This document shows positions 48,501 through 63,600 of a stretch of DNA of 64,000 bases, in pieces; positions within the stretch are counted from its first letter, which is position 1, and each line of letters starts with the position of its first letter. The notes under the pieces were generated by a model that was not told where the DNA came from, did not search any database, and saw only the letters and a program-made list of their open reading frames with translations. This stretch comes from Phlebotomus papatasi (taxonomy: Eukaryota; Arthropoda; Insecta; Diptera; Psychodidae): assembly GCF_024763615.1 (NCBI RefSeq), contig NW_026604935.1, positions 33,263 to 97,262 on the forward strand. Reading direction: 5' to 3'. Position numbers and translations under genes: made by a program.

Positions 48501-49489
48501 GGGGGGTCTATCTCTTCTAGTTTAGGAGATATTCGCCTTTAAAGATTTGCATACAAAATATGCCTAAAAAATTTTTTTTGATGCCAACTTTGGGGGGTCT
48601 ATCTCTTCTAGTTTAGGAGATATTCGCCTTTAAAGATTTGCATACAAAATATGCCTAAAAAAATTTTTTTTGATGCCAACTTTGGGGGGTCTATCTCTTC
48701 TAGTTTAGGAGATATTCGCCTTTAAAGATTTGAATACAAAATATGCCTAAAAAAAATTATTTTTATGCCAACTTTGGGGGGTCTATCTCTTCTAGTTTAG
48801 GAGATATTCGCCTTTAAAGATTTGCATACAAAATATGCCTAAAAAAAATTTTTTTTTGATGCCAACTTTGGGGGGTCTATCTCTTCTAGTTTAGGAGATA
48901 TTCGCCTTTAAAGATTTGCATACAAAATATGCCTAAAAAAATTTTTTTTTGATGCCAACTTTGGGGGGTCTATCTCTTCTAGTTTAGGAGATATTCGCGT
49001 TTAAAGATTTGCATACAAAATATGCCTAAAAAAATTTTTTTTGATGCCAACTTTGGGGGGTCTATCTCTTCTAGTTTAGGAGATATTCGCCTTTAAAGAT
49101 TTGCATACAAAATATGCCTAAAAAAAATTTTTTTTGATGCCAACTTTGGGGGGTCTATCTCTTCTAGTTTAGGAGATATTCGCCTTTAAAGATTTGCATA
49201 CAAAATATGCCTAAAAAAAATTTTTTTTTATGCCAACTTTGGGGGGTCTATCTCTTCTAGTTTAGGAGATATTCGCCTTTAAAGATTTGCATACAAAATA
49301 TGCCTAAAAAAATTTTTTTTGATGCCAACTTTGGGGGGTCTATCTCTTCTAGTTTAGGAGATATTCGCCTTTAAAGATTTGCATACAAAATATGCCTAAA
49401 AAAATGCTTTTTTATGCCAACTTTGGGGGGTCTATCTCTTCTAGTTTAGGAGATATTCGCCTTTAAAGATTTGCATACAAAATATGCCT

Positions 49490-52400
49490 AAAAAAATTTT
49501 TTTTGATGCCAACTTTGGGGGGTCTATCTCTTCTAGTTTAGGAGATATTCGCCTTTAAAGATTTGAATACAAAATATGCCTAAAAAAAATTTTTTTTATG
49601 CCAACTTTGGGGGGTCTATCTCTTCTAGTTTAGGAGATATTCGCCTTTAAAGATTTGCATACAAAATATGCCTAAAAAAATTTTTTTGATGCCAACTTTG
49701 GGGGGTCTATCTCTTCTAGTTTAGGAGATATTCGCCTTTAAAGATTTGCATACAAAATATGCCTAAAAAAATTATTTTTATGCCAACTTTGGGGGGTCTA
49801 TCTCTTCTAGTTTAGGAGATATTCGCCTTTAAAGATTTGCATACAAAATATGCCTAAAAAATTTTTTTGATGCCAACTTTGGGGGGTCTATCTCTTCTAG
49901 TTTAGGAGATATTCGCCTTTAAAGATTTGCATACAAAATATGCCTAAAAAAATTTTTTTTGATGCCAACTTTGGGGGGTCTATCTCTTCTAGTTTAGGAG
50001 ATATTCGCCTTTAAAGATTTGAATACAAAATATGCCTAAAAAAAATTTTTTTTATGCCAACTTTGGGGGGTCTATCTCTTCTAGTTTAGGAGATATTCGC
50101 CTTTAAAGATTTGCATACAAAATATGCCTAAAAAAAATTTTTTTTTTATGCCAACTTTGGGGGGTCTATCTCTTCTAGTTTAGGAGATATTCGCCTTTAA
50201 AGATTTGCATACAAAATATGCCTAAAAAATTTTTTTTGATGCCAACTTTGGGGGGTCTATCTCTTCTAGTTTAGGAGATATTCGCCTTTAAAGATTTGCA
50301 TACAAAATATGCCTAAAAAAATTTTTTTGATGCCAACTTTGGGGGGTCTATCTCTTCTAGTTTAGGAGATATTCGCCTTTAAAGATTTGCATACAAAATA
50401 TGCCTAAAAATTTTTTTTGATGCCAACTTTGGGGGGTCTATCTCTTCTAGTTTAGGAGATATTCGCCTTTAAAGATTTGCATACAAAATATGCCTAAAAA
50501 AATTTTTTTTTGATGCCAACTTTGGGGGTCTATCTCTTCTAGTTTAGGAGATATTCGCCTTTAAAGATTTGCATACAAAATATGCCTAAAAAAATTTTTT
50601 TTGATGCCAACTTTGGGGGGTCTATCTCTTCTAGTTTAGGAGATATTCGCCTTTAAAGATTTGAATACAAAATATGCCTAAAAAAAATTTTTTTTATGCC
50701 AACTTTGGGGGGTCTATCTCTTCTAGTTTAGGAGATATTCGCCTTTAAAGATTTGCATACAAAATATGCCTAAAAAAAATTTTTTTTTGATGCCAACTTT
50801 GGGGGGTCTATCTCTTCTAGTTTAGGAGATATTCGCCTTTAAAGATTTGCATACAAAATATGCCTAAAAAATTTTTTTTGATGCCAACTTTGGGGGGTCT
50901 ATCTCTTCTAGTTTAGGAGATATTCGCCTTTAAAGATTTGCATACAAAATATGCCTAAAAAAATTTTTTTTGATGCCAACTTTGGGGGGTCTATCTCTTC
51001 TAGTTTAGGAGATATTCGCCTTTAAAGATTTGAATACAAAATATGCCTAAAAAAAATTTTTTTTATGCCAACTTTGGGGGGTCTATCTCTTCTAGTTTAG
51101 GAGATATTCGCCTTTAAAGATTTGCATACAAAATATGCCTAAAAAAAATTTTTTTTTGATGCCAACTTTGGGGGGTCTATCTCTTCTAGTTTAGGAGATA
51201 TTCGCCTTTAAAGATTTGCATACAAAATATGCCTAAAAAATTTTTTTTGATGCCAACTTTGGGGGGTCTATCTCTTCTAGTTTAGGAGATATTCGCCTTT
51301 AAAGATTTGCATACAAAATATGCCTAAAAAAATTATTTTTATGCCAACTTTGGGGGGTCTATCTCTTCTAGTTTAGGAGATATTCGCCTTTAAAGATTTG
51401 CTTACAAAATATGCCTAAAAATTTTTTTTGATGCCAACTTTGGGGGGTCTATCTCTTCTAGTTTAGGAGATATTCGCCTTTAAAGATTTGCATACAAAAT
51501 ATGCCTAAAAAAATTTTTTTTTGATGCCAACTTTGGGGGTCTATCTCTTCTAGTTTAGGAGATATTCGCGTTTAAAGATTTGCATACAAAATATGCCTAA
51601 AAAAATTTTTTTTTGATGCCAACTTTGGGGGGTCTATCTCTTCTAGTTTAGGAGATATTCGCCTTTAAAGATTTGCATACAAAATATGCCTAGAAAAATT
51701 TTTTTTTATGCCAACTTTGGGGGGTCTATCTCTTCTAGTTTAGGAGATATTCGCCTTTAAAGATTTGCATACAAAATATGCCTAAAAAAAATTTTTTTGA
51801 TGCCAACTTTGGGGGGTCTATCTCTTCTAGTTTAGGAGATATTCGCCTTTAAAGATTTGCATACAAAATATGCCTAAAAAAATTTTTTTTTGATGCCAAC
51901 TTTGGGGGGTCTATCTCTTCTAGTTTAGGAGATATTCGCGTTTAAAGATTTGCATACAAAATATGCCTAAAAAAATTTTTTTTGATGCCAACTTTGGGGG
52001 GTCTATCTCTTCTAGTTTAGGAGATATTCGCCTTTAAAGATTTGCATACAAAATATGCCTAAAAAAAATTTTTTTTGATGCCAACTTTGGGGGGTCTATC
52101 TCTTCTAGTTTAGGAGATATTCGCCTTTAAAGATTTGCATACAAAATATGCCTAAAAAAAATTTTTTTTTATGCCAACTTTGGGGGGTCTATCTCTTCTA
52201 GTTTAGGAGATATTCGCCTTTAAAGATTTGCATACAAAATATGCCTAAAAAAATTTTTTTTGATGCCAACTTTGGGGGGTCTATCTCTTCTAGTTTAGGA
52301 GATATTCGCCTTTAAAGATTTGCATACAAAATATGCCTAAAAAAATGCTTTTTTATGCCAACTTTGGGGGGTCTATCTCTTCTAGTTTAGGAGATATTCG

Positions 52401-54600
52401 CCTTTAAAGATTTGCATACAAAATATGCCTAAAAAAATTTTTTTTGATGCCAACTTTGGGGGGTCTATCTCTTCTAGTTTAGGAGATATTCGCCTTTAAA
52501 GATTTGAATACAAAATATGCCTAAAAAAAATTTTTTTTATGCCAACTTTGGGGGGTCTATCTCTTCTAGTTTAGGAGATATTCGCCTTTAAAGATTTGCA
52601 TACAAAATATGCCTAAAAAAATTTTTTTGATGCCAACTTTGGGGGGTCTATCTCTTCTAGTTTAGGAGATATTCGCCTTTAAAGATTTGCATACAAAATA
52701 TGCCTAAAAAAATTATTTTTATGCCAACTTTGGGGGGTCTATCTCTTCTAGTTTAGGAGATATTCGCCTTTAAAGATTTGCATACAAAATATGCCTAAAA
52801 AAATTTTTTTTGATGCCAACTTTGGGGGGTCTATCTCTTCTAGTTTAGGAGATATTCGCCTTTAAAGATTTGCATACAAAATATGCCTAAAAAAAATTTT
52901 TTTTGATGCCAACTTTGGGGGGTCTATCTCTTCTAGTTTAGGAGATATTCGCCTTTAAAGATTTGCATACAAAATATGCCTAAAAAATTTTTTTTGATGC
53001 CAACTTTGGGGGGTCTATCTCTTCTAGTTTAGGAGATATTCGCCTTTAAAGATTTGCATACAAAATATGCCTAAAAAAATTTTTTTTGATGCCAACTTTG
53101 GGGGGTCTATCTCTTCTAGTTTAGGAGATATTCGCCTTTAAAGATTTGAATACAAAATATGCCTAAAAAAAATTTTTTTTATGCCAACTTTGGGGGGTCT
53201 ATCTCTTCTAGTTTAGGAGATATTCGCCTTTAAAGATTTGCATACAAAATATGCCTAAAAAAAATTTTTTTTTGATGCCAACTTTGGGGGGTCTATCTCT
53301 TCTAGTTTAGGAGATATTCGCCTTTAAAGATTTGCATACAAAATATGCCTAAAAAATTTTTTTTGATGCCAACTTTGGGGGGTCTATCTCTTCTAGTTTA
53401 GGAGATATTCGCCTTTAAAGATTTGCATACAAAATATGCCTAAAAAAATTTTTTTGATGCCAACTTTGGGGGGTCTATCTCTTCTAGTTTAGGAGATATT
53501 CGCCTTTAAAGATTTGCATACAAAATATGCCTAAAAAATTTTTTTTGATGCCAACTTTGGGGGGTCTATCTCTTCTAGTTTAGGAGATATTCGCCTTTAA
53601 AGATTTGAATACAAAATATGCCTAAAAAAAATTTTTTTTATGCCAACTTTGGGGGGTCTATCTCTTCTAGTTTAGGAGATATTCGCCTTTAAAGATTTGC
53701 ATACAAAATATGCCTAAAAAAAATTTTTTTTGATGCCAACTTTGGGGGGTCTATCTCTTCTAGTTTAGGAGATATTCGCCTTTAAAGATTTGCATACAAA
53801 ATATGCCTAAAAAATTTTTTTTGATGCCAACTTTGGGGGGTCTATCTCTTCTAGTTTAGGAGATATTCGCCTTTAAAGATTTGCATACAAAATATGCCTA
53901 AAAAAATTTTTTTGATGCCAACTTTGGGGGGTCTATCTCTTCTAGTTTAGGAGATATTCGCCTTTAAAGATTTGCATACAAAATATGCCTAAAAATTTTT
54001 TTTGATGCCAACTTTGGGGGGTCTATCTCTTCTAGTTTAGGAGATATTCGCCTTTAAAGATTTGCATACAAAATATGCCTAAAAAAATTTTTTTTTGATG
54101 CCAACTTTGGGGGTCTATCTCTTCTAGTTTAGGAGATATTCGCGTTTAAAGATTTGCATACAAAATATGCCTAAAAAAATTTTTTTTTGATGCCAACTTT
54201 GGGGGGTCTATCTCTTCTAGTTTAGGAGATATTCGCCTTTAAAGATTTGCATACAAAATATGCCTAGAAAAATTTTTTTTGATGCCAACTTTGGGGGGTC
54301 TATCTCTTCTAGTTTAGGAGATATTCGCCTTTAAAGATTTGCATACAAAATATGCCTAAAAAAAATTTTTTTGATGCCAACTTTGGGGGGTCTATCTCTT
54401 CTAGTTTAGGAGATATTCGCCTTTAAAGATTTGCATACAAAATATGCCTAAAAAATTTTTTTTTTGATGCCAACTTTGGGGGGTCTATCTCTTCTAGTTT
54501 AGGAGATATTCGCGTTTAAAGATTTGCATACAAAATATGCCTAAAAAAATTTTTTTTGATGCCAACTTTGGGGGGTCTATCTCTTCTAGTTTAGGAGATA
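49490..54600 (+). repeat. Higher-order satellite block, copy B (about 5.1 kb)
   Basis: This is the counterpart of the block at 37.45-42.56 kb. TTATTTTT at 49772, TAGAAAA at 51691, GCTTTTTT at 52347, TTATTTTT at 52713 and TAGAAAA at 54265 are each offset by 12,042-12,043 bp. A match of several consecutive markers over 5 kb cannot be explained by a simple monomer repeat and indicates segmental copying inside the array. Confidence 0.75.
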
Positions 54601-57600
54601 TTCGCCTTTAAAGATTTGCATACAAAATATGCCTAAAAAAAATTTTTTTTGATGCCAACTTTGGGGGGTCTATCTCTTCTAGTTTAGGAGATATTCGCCT
54701 TTAAAGATTTGCATACAAAATATGCCTAAAAAAAATTTTTTTTTATGCCAACTTTGGGGGGTCTATCTCTTCTAGTTTAGGAGATATTCGCCTTTAAAGA
54801 TTTGCATACAAAATATGCCTAAAAAAAATTTTTTTTGATGCCAACTTTGGGGGGTCTATCTCTTCTAGTTTAGGAGATATTCGCCTTTAAAGATTTGCAT
54901 ACAAAATATGCCTAAAAAAAATTTTTTTTGATGCCAACTTTGGGGGGTCTATCTCTTCTAGTTTAGGAGATATTCGCCTTTAAAGATTTGCATACAAAAT
55001 ATGCCTAAAAAAATGCTTTTTTATGCCAACTTTGGGGGGTCTATCTCTTCTAGTTTAGGAGATATTCGCCTTTAAAGATTTGCATACAAAATATGCCTAA
55101 AAAAATTTTTTTTGATGCCAACTTTGGGGGGTCTATCTCTTCTAGTTTAGGAGATATTCGCCTTTAAAGATTTGAATACAAAATATGCCTAAAAAAAATT
55201 TTTTTTATGCCAACTTTGGGGGGTCTATCTCTTCTAGTTTAGGAGATATTCGCCTTTAAAGATTTGCATACAAAATATGCCTAAAAAAATTTTTTTGATG
55301 CCAACTTTGGGGGGTCTATCTCTTCTAGTTTAGGAGATATTCGCGTTTAAAGATTTGCATACAAAATATGCCTAAAAAAATTTTTTTTTGATGCCAACTT
55401 TGGGGGGTCTATCTCTTCTAGTTTAGGAGATATTCGCCTTTAAAGATTTGCATACAAAATATGCCTAAAAAAATTTTTTTTGATGCCAACTTTGGGGGGT
55501 CTATCTCTTCTAGTTTAGGAGATATTCGCCTTTAAAGATTTGCATACAAAATATGCCTAAAAAATCTTTTTTTTTTATGCCAACTTTGGGGGGTCTATCT
55601 CTTCTAGTTTAGGAGATATTCGCCTTTAAAGATTTGCATACAAAATATGCCTAAAAAATCTTTTTTTTTTGATGCCAACTTTGGGGGGTCTATCTCTTCT
55701 AGTTTAGGAGATATTCGCCTTTAAAGATTTTAATAGATTTTTTTTTGATGCCAACTTTGGGGGGTCTATCTCTTCTAGTTTAGGAGATATTCGCCTAAAG
55801 ATTTGCATAAAAAATGCCTAAAAAAATTGTTTTTGATGCCAACTTTGGGGGGTCTATCTCTTCTAGTTTAGGAGATATTCGCGTTTAAAGATTTGCATAC
55901 AAAATATGCCTAAAAAAATTTTTTTTTGATGCCAACTTTGGGGGGTCTATCTCTTCTAGTTTAGGAGATATTCGCCTTTAAAGATTTGCATACAAAATAT
56001 GCCTAAAAAAAATTTTTTTTTATGCCAACTTTGGGGGGTCTATCTCTTCTAGTTTAGGAGATATTCGCCTTTAAAGATTTGCATACAAAATATGCCTAAA
56101 AAAATTATTTTTATGCCAACTTTGGGGGGTCTATCTCTTCTAGTTTAGGAGATATTCGCCTTTAAAGATTTGCATACAAAATATGCCTAAAAAAATTTTT
56201 TTTGATGCCAACTTTGGGGGGTCTATCTCTTCTAGTTTAGGAGATATTCGCCTTTAAAGATTTGCATACAAAATATGCCTAAAAAAATTTTTTTTGATGC
56301 CAACTTTGGGGGGTCTATCTCTTCTAGTTTAGGAGATATTCGCCTTTAAAGATTTGCATACAAAATATGCCTAAAAAAATGCTTTTTTATGCCAACTTTG
56401 GGGGGTCTATCTCTTCTAGTTTAGGAGATATTCGCCTTTAAAGATTTGCATACAAAATATGCCTAAAAAATTTTTTTTGATGCCAACTTTGGGGGGTCTA
56501 TCTCTTCTAGTTTAGGAGATATTCGCCTTTAAAGATTTGCATACAAAATATGCCTAAAAAAATGCTTTTTTATGCCAACTTTGGGGGGTCTATCTCTTCT
56601 AGTTTAGGAGATATTCGCCTTTAAAGATTTGCATACAAAATATGCCTAAAAAAATTTTTTTTGATGCCAACTTTGGGGGGTCTATCTCTTCTAGTTTAGG
56701 AGATATTCGCCTTTAAAGATTTGCATACAAAATATGCCTAAAAAAATGCTTTTTTATGCCAACTTTGGGGGGTCTATCTCTTCTAGTTTAGGAGATATTC
56801 GCCTTTAAAGATTTGAATACAAAATATGCCTAAAAAAATTTTTTTTAATGCCAACTTTGGGGGGTCTATCTCTTCTAGTTTAGGAGATATTCGCCTTTAA
56901 AGATTTGCATACAAAATATGCCTAAAAAAAATTTTTTTTATGCCAACTTTGGGGGGTCTATCTCTTCTAGTTTAGGAGATATTCGCCTTTAAAGATTTGC
57001 ATACAAAATATGCCTAAAAAAATTTTTTTTGATGCCAACTTTGGGGGGTCTATCTCTTCTAGTTTAGGAGATATTCGCCTTTAAAGATTTGCATACAAAA
57101 TATGCCTAAAAAAATGCTTTTTTATGCCAACTTTGGGGGGTCTATCTCTTCTAGTTTAGGAGATATTCGCCTTTAAAGATTTGCATACAAAATATGCCTA
57201 AAAAAATTTTTTTGATGCCAACTTTGGGGGGTCTATCTCTTCTAGTTTAGGAGATATTCGCCTTTAAAGATTTGCATACAAAACATGCCTAAAAAAATTA
57301 TTTTTATGCCAACTTTGGGGGGTCTATCTCTTCTAGTTTAGGAGATATTCGCCTTTAAAGATTTGCATACAAAATATGCCTAAAAAAATTTTTTTTGATG
57401 CCAACTTTGGGGGGTCTATCTCTTCTAGTTTAGGAGATATTCTCCTTTAAAGATTTGCATACAAAATATGCCTAAAAAAAATTTTTTTTGATGCCAACTT
57501 TGGGGGGTCTATCTCTTCTAGTTTAGGAGATATTCGCCTTTAAAGATTTGCATACAAAATATGCCTAAAAAATTTTTTTTGATGCCAACTTTGGGGGGTC

Positions 57601-60600
57601 TATCTCTTCTAGTTTAGGAGATATTCGCCTTTAAAGATTTGCATACAAAATATGCCTAAAAAAATTTTTTTTGATGCCAACTTTGGGGGGTCTATCTCTT
57701 CTAGTTTAGGAGATATTCGCCTTTAAAGATTTGCATACAAAATATGCCTAAAAAAAATTTTTTTTTGATGCCAACTTTGGGGGGTCTATCTCTTCTAGTT
57801 TAGGAGATATTCGCCTTTAAAGATTTGCATACAAAATATGCCTAAAAAATTTTTTTTTGATGCCAACTTTGGGGGGTCTATCTCTTCTAGTTTAGGAGAT
57901 ATTCGCGTTTAAAGATTTGCATACAAAATATGCCTAAAAAAATTTTTTTTTGATGCCAACTTTGGGGGGTCTATCTCTTCTAGTTTAGGAGATATTCGCC
58001 TTTAAAGATTTGCATACAAAATATGCCTAAAAAAATTTTTTTTGATGCCAACTTTGGGGGGTCTATCTCTTCTAGTTTAGGAGATATTCGCCTTTAAAGA
58101 TTTGCATACAAAATATGCCTAAAAAATCTTTTTTTTTGATGCCAACTTTGGGGGGTCTATCTCTTCTAGTTTAGGAGATATTCGCTTTTAAAGATTTGCA
58201 TACAAAATATGCCTAAAAAATTTTTTTTTGATGCCAACTTTGGGGGGTCTATCTCTTCTAGTTTAGGAGATATTCGCCTTTAAAGATTTGCATACAAAAT
58301 ATGCCTAAAAAAATTTTTTTTGATGCCAACTTTGGGGGGTCTATCTCTTCTAGTTTAGGAGATATTCGCGTTTAAAGATTTGCATACAAAATATGCCTAA
58401 AAAAATTTTTTTTTGATGCCAACTTTGGGGGTCTATCTCTTCCAGTTTAGGAGATATTCGCCTTTAAAGATTTGCATACAAAATATGCCTAAAAAAATTT
58501 TTTTTGATTCCAACTTTGGGGGCTCTATCTCTTCTAGTTTAGGAGATATTCGCCTTTAAAGACTTGCATACAAAATATGCCTAAAAAAATGCTTTTTTAT
58601 GCCAACTTTGGGGGGTCTATCTCTTCTAGTTTAGGAGATATTCGCCTTTAAAGATTTGCATACAAAATATGCCTAAAAAAATTTTTTTTGATGCCAACTT
58701 TGGGGGGTCTATCTCTTCTAGTTTAGGAGATATTCGCCTTTAAAGATTTGAATACAAAATATGCCTAAAAAAATTTTTTTTTATGCCAACTTTGGGGGGT
58801 CTATCTCTTCTAGTTTAGGAGATATTCGCCTTTAAAGATTTGCATACAAAATATGCCTAAAAAAAATTTTTTGATGCCAACTTTTGGGGGGTCTATCTCT
58901 TCTAGTTTAGGAGATATTCGCCTTTAAAGATTTGCATACAAAATATGCCTAAAAAATTTTTTTTGATGCCAACTTTGGGGGGTCTATCTCTTCTAGTTTA
59001 GGAGATATTCGCCTTTAAAGATTTGCATACAAAATATGCCTAAAAAAATTTTTTTTGATGCCAACTTTGGGGGGTCTATCTCTTCTAGTTTAGGAGATAT
59101 TCGCCTTTAAAGATTTGCATACAAAATATGCCTAAAAAAAATTTTTTTTGATGCCAACTTTGGGGGGTCTATCTCTTCTAGTTTAGGAGATATTCGCCTT
59201 TAAAGATTTGCATACAAAATATGCCTAAAAAATTTTTTTTGATGCCAACTTTGGGGGGTCTATCTCTTCTAGTTTAGGAGATATTCGCCTTTAAAGATTT
59301 GCATACAAAATATGCCTAAAAAAAATTTTTTTTGATGCCAACTTTGGGGGGTCTATCTCTTCTAGTTTAGGAGATATTCGCCTTTAAAGATTTGCATACA
59401 AAATATGCCTAAAAAATTTTTTTTGATGCCAACTTTGGGGGGTCTATCTCTTCTAGTTTAGGAGATATTCGCCTTTAAAGATTTGCATACAAAATATGCC
59501 TAAAAAAATTTTTTTTGATGCCAACTTTGGGGGGTCTATCTCTTCTAGTTTAGGAGATATTCGCCTTTAAAGATTTGCATACAAAATATGCCTAAAAAAA
59601 ATTTTTTTTTGATGCCAACTTTGGGGGGTCTATCTCTTCTAGTTTAGGAGATATTCGCCTTTAAAGATTTGCATACAAAATATGCCTAAAAAATTTTTTT
59701 TTGATGCCAACTTTGGGGGGTCTATCTCTTCTAGTTTAGGAGATATTCGCGTTTAAAGATTTGCATACAAAATATGCCTAAAAAAATTTTTTTTTGATGC
59801 CAACTTTGGGGGGTCTATCTCTTCTAGTTTAGGAGATATTCGCCTTTAAAGATTTGCATACAAAATATGCCTAAAAAAATTTTTTTTGATGCCAACTTTG
59901 GGGGGTCTATCTCTTCTAGTTTAGGAGATATTCGTCTTTAAAGATTTGCATACAAAATATGCCTAAAAAATCTTTTTTTTTATGCCAACTTTGGGGGGTC
60001 TATCTCTTCTAGTTTAGGAGATATTCGCCTTTAAAGATTTGAATACAAAATATGCCTAAAAAAATTTTTTTTTATGCCAACTTTGGGGGGTCTATCTCTT
60101 CTAGTTTAGGAGATATTCGCCTTTAAAGATTTGCATACAAAATATGCCTAAAAAAATTTTTTTGATGCCAACTTTGGGGGGTCTATCTCTTCTAGTTTAG
60201 GAGATATTCGCCTTTAAAGATTTGCATACAAAATATGCCTAAAAAAATTTTTTTTGATTCCAACTTTGGGGGCTCTATCTCTTCTAGTTTAGGAGATATT
60301 CGCCTTTAAAGACTTGCATACAAAATATGCCTAAAAAAATGCTTTTTTTATGCCAACTTTGGGGGGTCTATCTCTTCTAGTTTAGGAGATATTCGCCTTT
60401 AAAGATTTGCATACAAAATATGCCTAAAAAAATTTTTTTTGATGCCAACTTTGGGGGGTCTATCTCTTCTAGTTTAGGAGATATTCGCCTTTAAAGATTT
60501 GAATACAAAATATGCCTAAAAAAATTTTTTTTTATGCCAACTTTGGGGGGTCTATCTCTTCTAGTTTAGGAGATATTCGCCTTTAAAGATTTGCATACAA

Positions 60601-63600
60601 AATATGCCTAAAAAAATTTTTTTGATGCCAACTTTGGGGGGTCTATCTCTTCTAGTTTAGGAGATATTCGCCTTTAAAGATTTGCATACAAAATATGCCT
60701 AAAAAATTTTTTTTGATGCCAACTTTGGGGGGTCTATCTCTTCTAGTTTAGGAGATATTCGCCTTTAAAGATTTGAATACAAAATATGCCTAAAAAAAAT
60801 TTTTTTTATGCCAACTTTGGGGGGTCTATCTCTTCTAGTTTAGGAGATATTCGCCTTTAAAGATTTGCATACAAAATATGCCTAAAAAAAATTTTTTTTG
60901 ATGCCAACTTTGGGGGGTCTATCTCTTCTAGTTTAGGAGATATTCGCCTTTAAAGATTTGCATACAAAATATGCCTAAAAAATTTTTTTTGATGCCAACT
61001 TTGGGGGGTCTATCTCTTCTAGTTTAGGAGATATTCGCCTTTAAAGATTTGCATACAAAATATGCCTAAAAAAATTTTTTTGATGCCAACTTTGGGGGGT
61101 CTATCTCTTCTAGTTTAGGAGATATTCGCCTTTAAAGATTTGCATACAAAATATGCCTAAAAATTTTTTTTGATGCCAACTTTGGGGGGTCTATCTCTTC
61201 TAGTTTAGGAGATATTCGCCTTTAAAGATTTGCATACAAAATATGCCTAAAAAAATTTTTTTTTGATGCCAACTTTGGGGGTCTATCTCTTCTAGTTTAG
61301 GAGATATTCGCGTTTAAAGATTTGCATACAAAATATGCCTAAAAAAATTTTTTTTTGATGCCAACTTTGGGGGGTCTATCTCTTCTAGTTTAGGAGATAT
61401 TCGCCTTTAAAGATTTGCATACAAAATATGCCTAGAAAAATTTTTTTTGATGCCAACTTTGGGGGGTCTATCTCTTCTAGTTTAGGAGATATTCGCCTTT
61501 AAAGATTTGCATACAAAATATGCCTAAAAAAAATTTTTTTGATGCCAACTTTGGGGGGTCTATCTCTTCTAGTTTAGGAGATATTCGCCTTTAAAGATTT
61601 GCATACAAAATATGCCTAAAAAAATTTTTTTTTGATGCCAACTTTGGGGGGTCTATCTCTTCTAGTTTAGGAGATATTCGCGTTTAAAGATTTGCATACA
61701 AAATATGCCTAAAAAAATTTTTTTTGATGCCAACTTTGGGGGGTCTATCTCTTCTAGTTTAGGAGATATTCGCCTTTAAAGATTTGCATACAAAATATGC
61801 CTAAAAAAAATTTTTTTTGATGCCAACTTTGGGGGGTCTATCTCTTCTAGTTTAGGAGATATTCGCCTTTAAAGATTTGCATACAAAATATGCCTAAAAA
61901 AAATTTTTTTTTATGCCAACTTTGGGGGGTCTATCTCTTCTAGTTTAGGAGATATTCGCCTTTAAAGATTTGCATACAAAATATGCCTAAAAAAATTTTT
62001 TTTTGATGCCAACTTTGGGGGGTCTATCTCTTCTAGTTTAGGAGATATTCGCCTTTAAAGATTTGCATACAAAATATGCCTTTTTTTTTGATGCCAACTT
62101 TGGGGGGTCTATCTCTTCTAGTTTAGGAGATATTCGCCTTTAAAGATTTGCATACAAAATATGCCTAAAAAATTTTTTTTTTGATGCCAACTTTGGGGGG
62201 TCTATCTCTTCTAGTTTAGGAGATATTCGCCTTTAAAGATTTGCATACAAAATATGCCTAAAAAAAATTTTTTTTGATGCCAACTTTGGGGGGTCTATCT
62301 CTTCTAGTTTAGGAGATATTCGCCTTTAAAGATTTGCATACAAAATATGCCTAAAAAAAATTTTTTTTTATGCCAACTTTGGGGGGTCTATCTCTTCTAG
62401 TTTAGGAGATATTCGCCTTTAAAGATTTGCATACAAAATATGCCTAAAAAAAATTTTTTTTGATGCCAACTTTGGGGGGTCTATCTCTTCTAGTTTAGGA
62501 GATATTCGCCTTTAAAGATTTGCATACAAAATATGCCTAAAAAAAATTTTTTTTGATGCCAACTTTGGGGGGTCTATCTCTTCTAGTTTAGGAGATATTC
62601 GCCTTTAAAGATTTGCATACAAAATATGCCTAAAAAAATGCTTTTTTATGCCAACTTTGGGGGGTCTATCTCTTCTAGTTTAGGAGATATTCGCCTTTAA
62701 AGATTTGCATACAAAATATGCCTAAAAAAATTTTTTTTGATGCCAACTTTGGGGGGTCTATCTCTTCTAGTTTAGGAGATATTCGCCTTTAAAGATTTGA
62801 ATACAAAATATGCCTAAAAAAAATTTTTTTTATGCCAACTTTGGGGGGTCTATCTCTTCTAGTTTAGGAGATATTCGCCTTTAAAGATTTGAATACAAAA
62901 TATGCCTAAAAAAAATTTTTTTTGATGCCAACTTTGGGGGGTCTATCTCTTCTAGTTTAGGAGATATTCGCCTTTAAAGATTTGCATACAAAATATGCCT
63001 AAAAAAATTTTTTTGATGCCAACTTTGGGGGGTCTATCTCTTCTAGTTTAGGAGATATTCGCGTTTAAAGATTTGCATACAAAATATGCCTAAAAAAATT
63101 TTTTTTTGATGCCAACTTTGGGGGGTCTATCTCTTCTAGTTTAGGAGATATTCGCCTTTAAAGATTTGCATACAAAATATGCCTAAAAAAAATTTTTTTT
63201 ATGCCAACTTTGGGGGGTCTATCTCTTCTAGTTTAGGAGATATTCGCCTTTAAAGATTTGCATACAAAATAAAAAAATTTTTTTTGATGCCAACTTTGGG
63301 GGGTCTATCTCTTCTAGTTTAGGAGATATTCGCCTTTAAAGATTTGCATATTCGCCTTTAAAGATTTGCATACAAAAATGCCTAAAAAAATTTTTTTGAT
63401 GCCAACTTTGGGGGGTCTATCTCTTCTAGTTTAGGAGATATTCGCCTTTAAAGATTTGCATACAAAACATGCCTAAAAAAATTATTTTTATGCCAACTTT
63501 GGGGGGTCTATCTCTTCTAGTTTAGGAGATATTCGCCTTTAAAGATTTGCATACAAAATATGCCTAAAAAATTTTTTTTTGATGCCAACTTTGGGGGGTC

